Assembly: GCF_014144855.1 (NCBI RefSeq)
Contig: NZ_JAALDN010000086.1
Span: 1 to 44,274, forward strand
DNA length: 44,274 nucleotides
Direction of reading: 5' to 3'
Source: Dietzia maris
Lineage (GTDB): Bacteria; Actinomycetota; Actinomycetes; Mycobacteriales; Mycobacteriaceae
The notes below the pieces were generated by a model that saw only the letters and a list, made by a program, of their open reading frames with translations, made no database searches and was not told the origin of the DNA. Of the stretch, positions 43,536 through 44,274 are shown in pieces. A program made the translations under genes and the position numbers. Position 1 is the first letter of the stretch; each line of letters starts with the position of its first letter.

Positions 43536-44274
43536 ATGAGGGCGATGACGACCGGCGAGATGATCGACGATGACGGGGCGGACGGACGGGCGACGGTGGT
43601 GATCTCCTCGCCGGAGGAGTTGATCGCCTCCATACCGGCGATGCTCGGGTTCCCACCGGGCCGGGGGTCGGTGGTGGTGCTGTGCGGCGAGACGGCCGAC
43701 GGCGGGCAGGGGCCGGTGGTCCGTATGGATGTCGACGGGTTGCTGGGGGCGGGACGGGGCGACCCCGATGACGACGAGTTGCTCGACGGTGACGACGACG
43801 TGGACGGTTATCACGACGGCGGTCCCGACGACGCTTCCGTGGGGCGCTCGAACCCGGCTGTCGATCCCGGTCCCGCGCGCGGGTTGGCGCAGTTCTGCGC
43901 GCGGGAGGGGATCGGGTCGGTGCATCTGGTCGTGGTGCACGAGGACTGCGTGGAGGACTACCACGCGGGCTTGCGGGCGGAGGACGCCGCATCGGCGTTC
44001 GAGTACTGGCTGGGTGTCGCGGGCACAGAGGTCGCGGCGGCCTACGGCGTCGGCGAGTTCGCCGAGGGCGCACCGTGGGTGGACCTGTTCGGGATGGTCC
44101 GTGGGGTCCAACTCGATCCCGACTCGACGCAGATCGCCGCGGTCCACGCGTACGGTGGCCGGGTCCGGTCCGGCTCGCGGGACGAGATAGACCGGATGTA
44201 CCTCGTGCGGGACGCGGACGCCTGCGACGAGGATCCCCACGAGTCGGGGCCGCCGCGGGTGGACGGGGCCCGTC
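43536..44274 (+). CDS. DUF4192 domain protein, 5' part (runs off window)
   Basis: The frame from ATG 43536 stays open to the window end, giving 246 codons. The N-terminal segment EELIASIPAMLGFPPGRGSVVVLC (residues about 27-50) is the typical start of DUF4192 proteins. A strongly acidic insertion with many Asp and Gly (about 78-105) interrupts the domain before the strand VHLVVVHED. Later segments AYGVGEFAEGAPWVDLFG fit the family. AGGAGA lies 5 nt before ATG 43536; ATG at 43545 is possible. Function unknown. Confidence 0.8.
   Translation, partial: MRAMTTGEMIDDDGADGRATVVISSPEELIASIPAMLGFPPGRGSVVVLCGETADGGQGPVVRMDVDGLLGAGRGDPDDDELLDGDDDVDGYHDGGPDDASVGRSNPAVDPGPARGLAQFCAREGIGSVHLVVVHEDCVEDYHAGLRAEDAASAFEYWLGVAGTEVAAAYGVGEFAEGAPWVDLFGMVRGVQLDPDSTQIAAVHAYGGRVRSGSRDEIDRMYLVRDADACDEDPHESGPPRVDGAR

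Overview
The window is high-GC DNA from an actinobacterium of the mycolic-acid-bearing Mycobacteriales/Corynebacteriales. The evidence is gene order that closely follows parts of Mycobacterium tuberculosis as I recall it, frequent GTG/TTG starts, 4-bp GTGA/ATGA gene overlaps, and many starts that look leaderless. Dietzia or a close relative is my guess, but the genus is not proven. I see no phage, insertion sequence, CRISPR array or defence island: this is core chromosome joined from several conserved blocks.

Layout. (1) 1-70: last bases of a 5S rRNA gene and its terminator, the end of an rRNA operon. (2) 132-17025: a plus-strand block like Rv1691-Rv1713. It holds an RG-rich TPR protein, a HAD phosphatase, a small protein, tlyA, nadK, recN, steA, steB/mctB-like, pyrG, a Nudix ADP-ribose pyrophosphatase, xerD, a ParA-like ATPase, scpA, scpB, an rluB-type pseudouridine synthase, cmk and der. 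Its themes are rRNA modification, nucleotide supply, DNA repair, chromosome segregation and cell separation. (3) 17097-17170: tRNA-Pro(GGG), at the junction to the next block. (4) 17345-21109: a tightly overlapping five-gene operon, DUF4178 - DUF2617 - DUF4247 - DUF350 - membrane-anchored aminopropyltransferase, matching Rv2597-Rv2601 as I recall it. Four of its five members have no assigned function, and this is the best candidate for an under-described system here. (5) 21225-22364: an unrecognised 379-residue protein. (6) 22451-31894: a block like Rv1821-Rv1832 with secA2, a PgsA-like CDP-alcohol phosphatidyltransferase, gcvH, garA, an FtsR-type MerR regulator, a DUF151 protein, a second MerR regulator and gcvP. 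A tandem glycine riboswitch precedes gcvP.

(7) 31945-36035: an unrecognised protein, an alpha/beta hydrolase with an apparent C-terminal frameshift, an acyl-CoA synthetase, a small zinc-ribbon-like protein and a YchJ-family protein. (8) 36032-39639, minus strand: DUF3817 membrane protein, TetR regulator, Nudix hydrolase, a TY-Chap-like protein and a lipoprotein, probably one or two operons. (9) 39725-43249, minus strand: a DUF3516-type DEAD-box helicase and a PAC2-family protein. (10) 43536 to the end: the 5' part of a DUF4192 gene that runs off the window.

Working together: glycine cleavage genes (gcvH, gcvP) sit beside garA, whose product in relatives is a kinase-controlled switch of central nitrogen and carbon metabolism; the riboswitch ties gcvP to glycine. 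SteA/SteB, FtsR, XerD, ScpAB and the ParA-like protein link division, segregation and cell separation. At least eight starts, on both strands, lie 6-7 nt downstream of a TANNNT-like -10 box, so leaderless initiation appears common. One such start opens a 13-codon ORF that overlaps the gcvH start codon.
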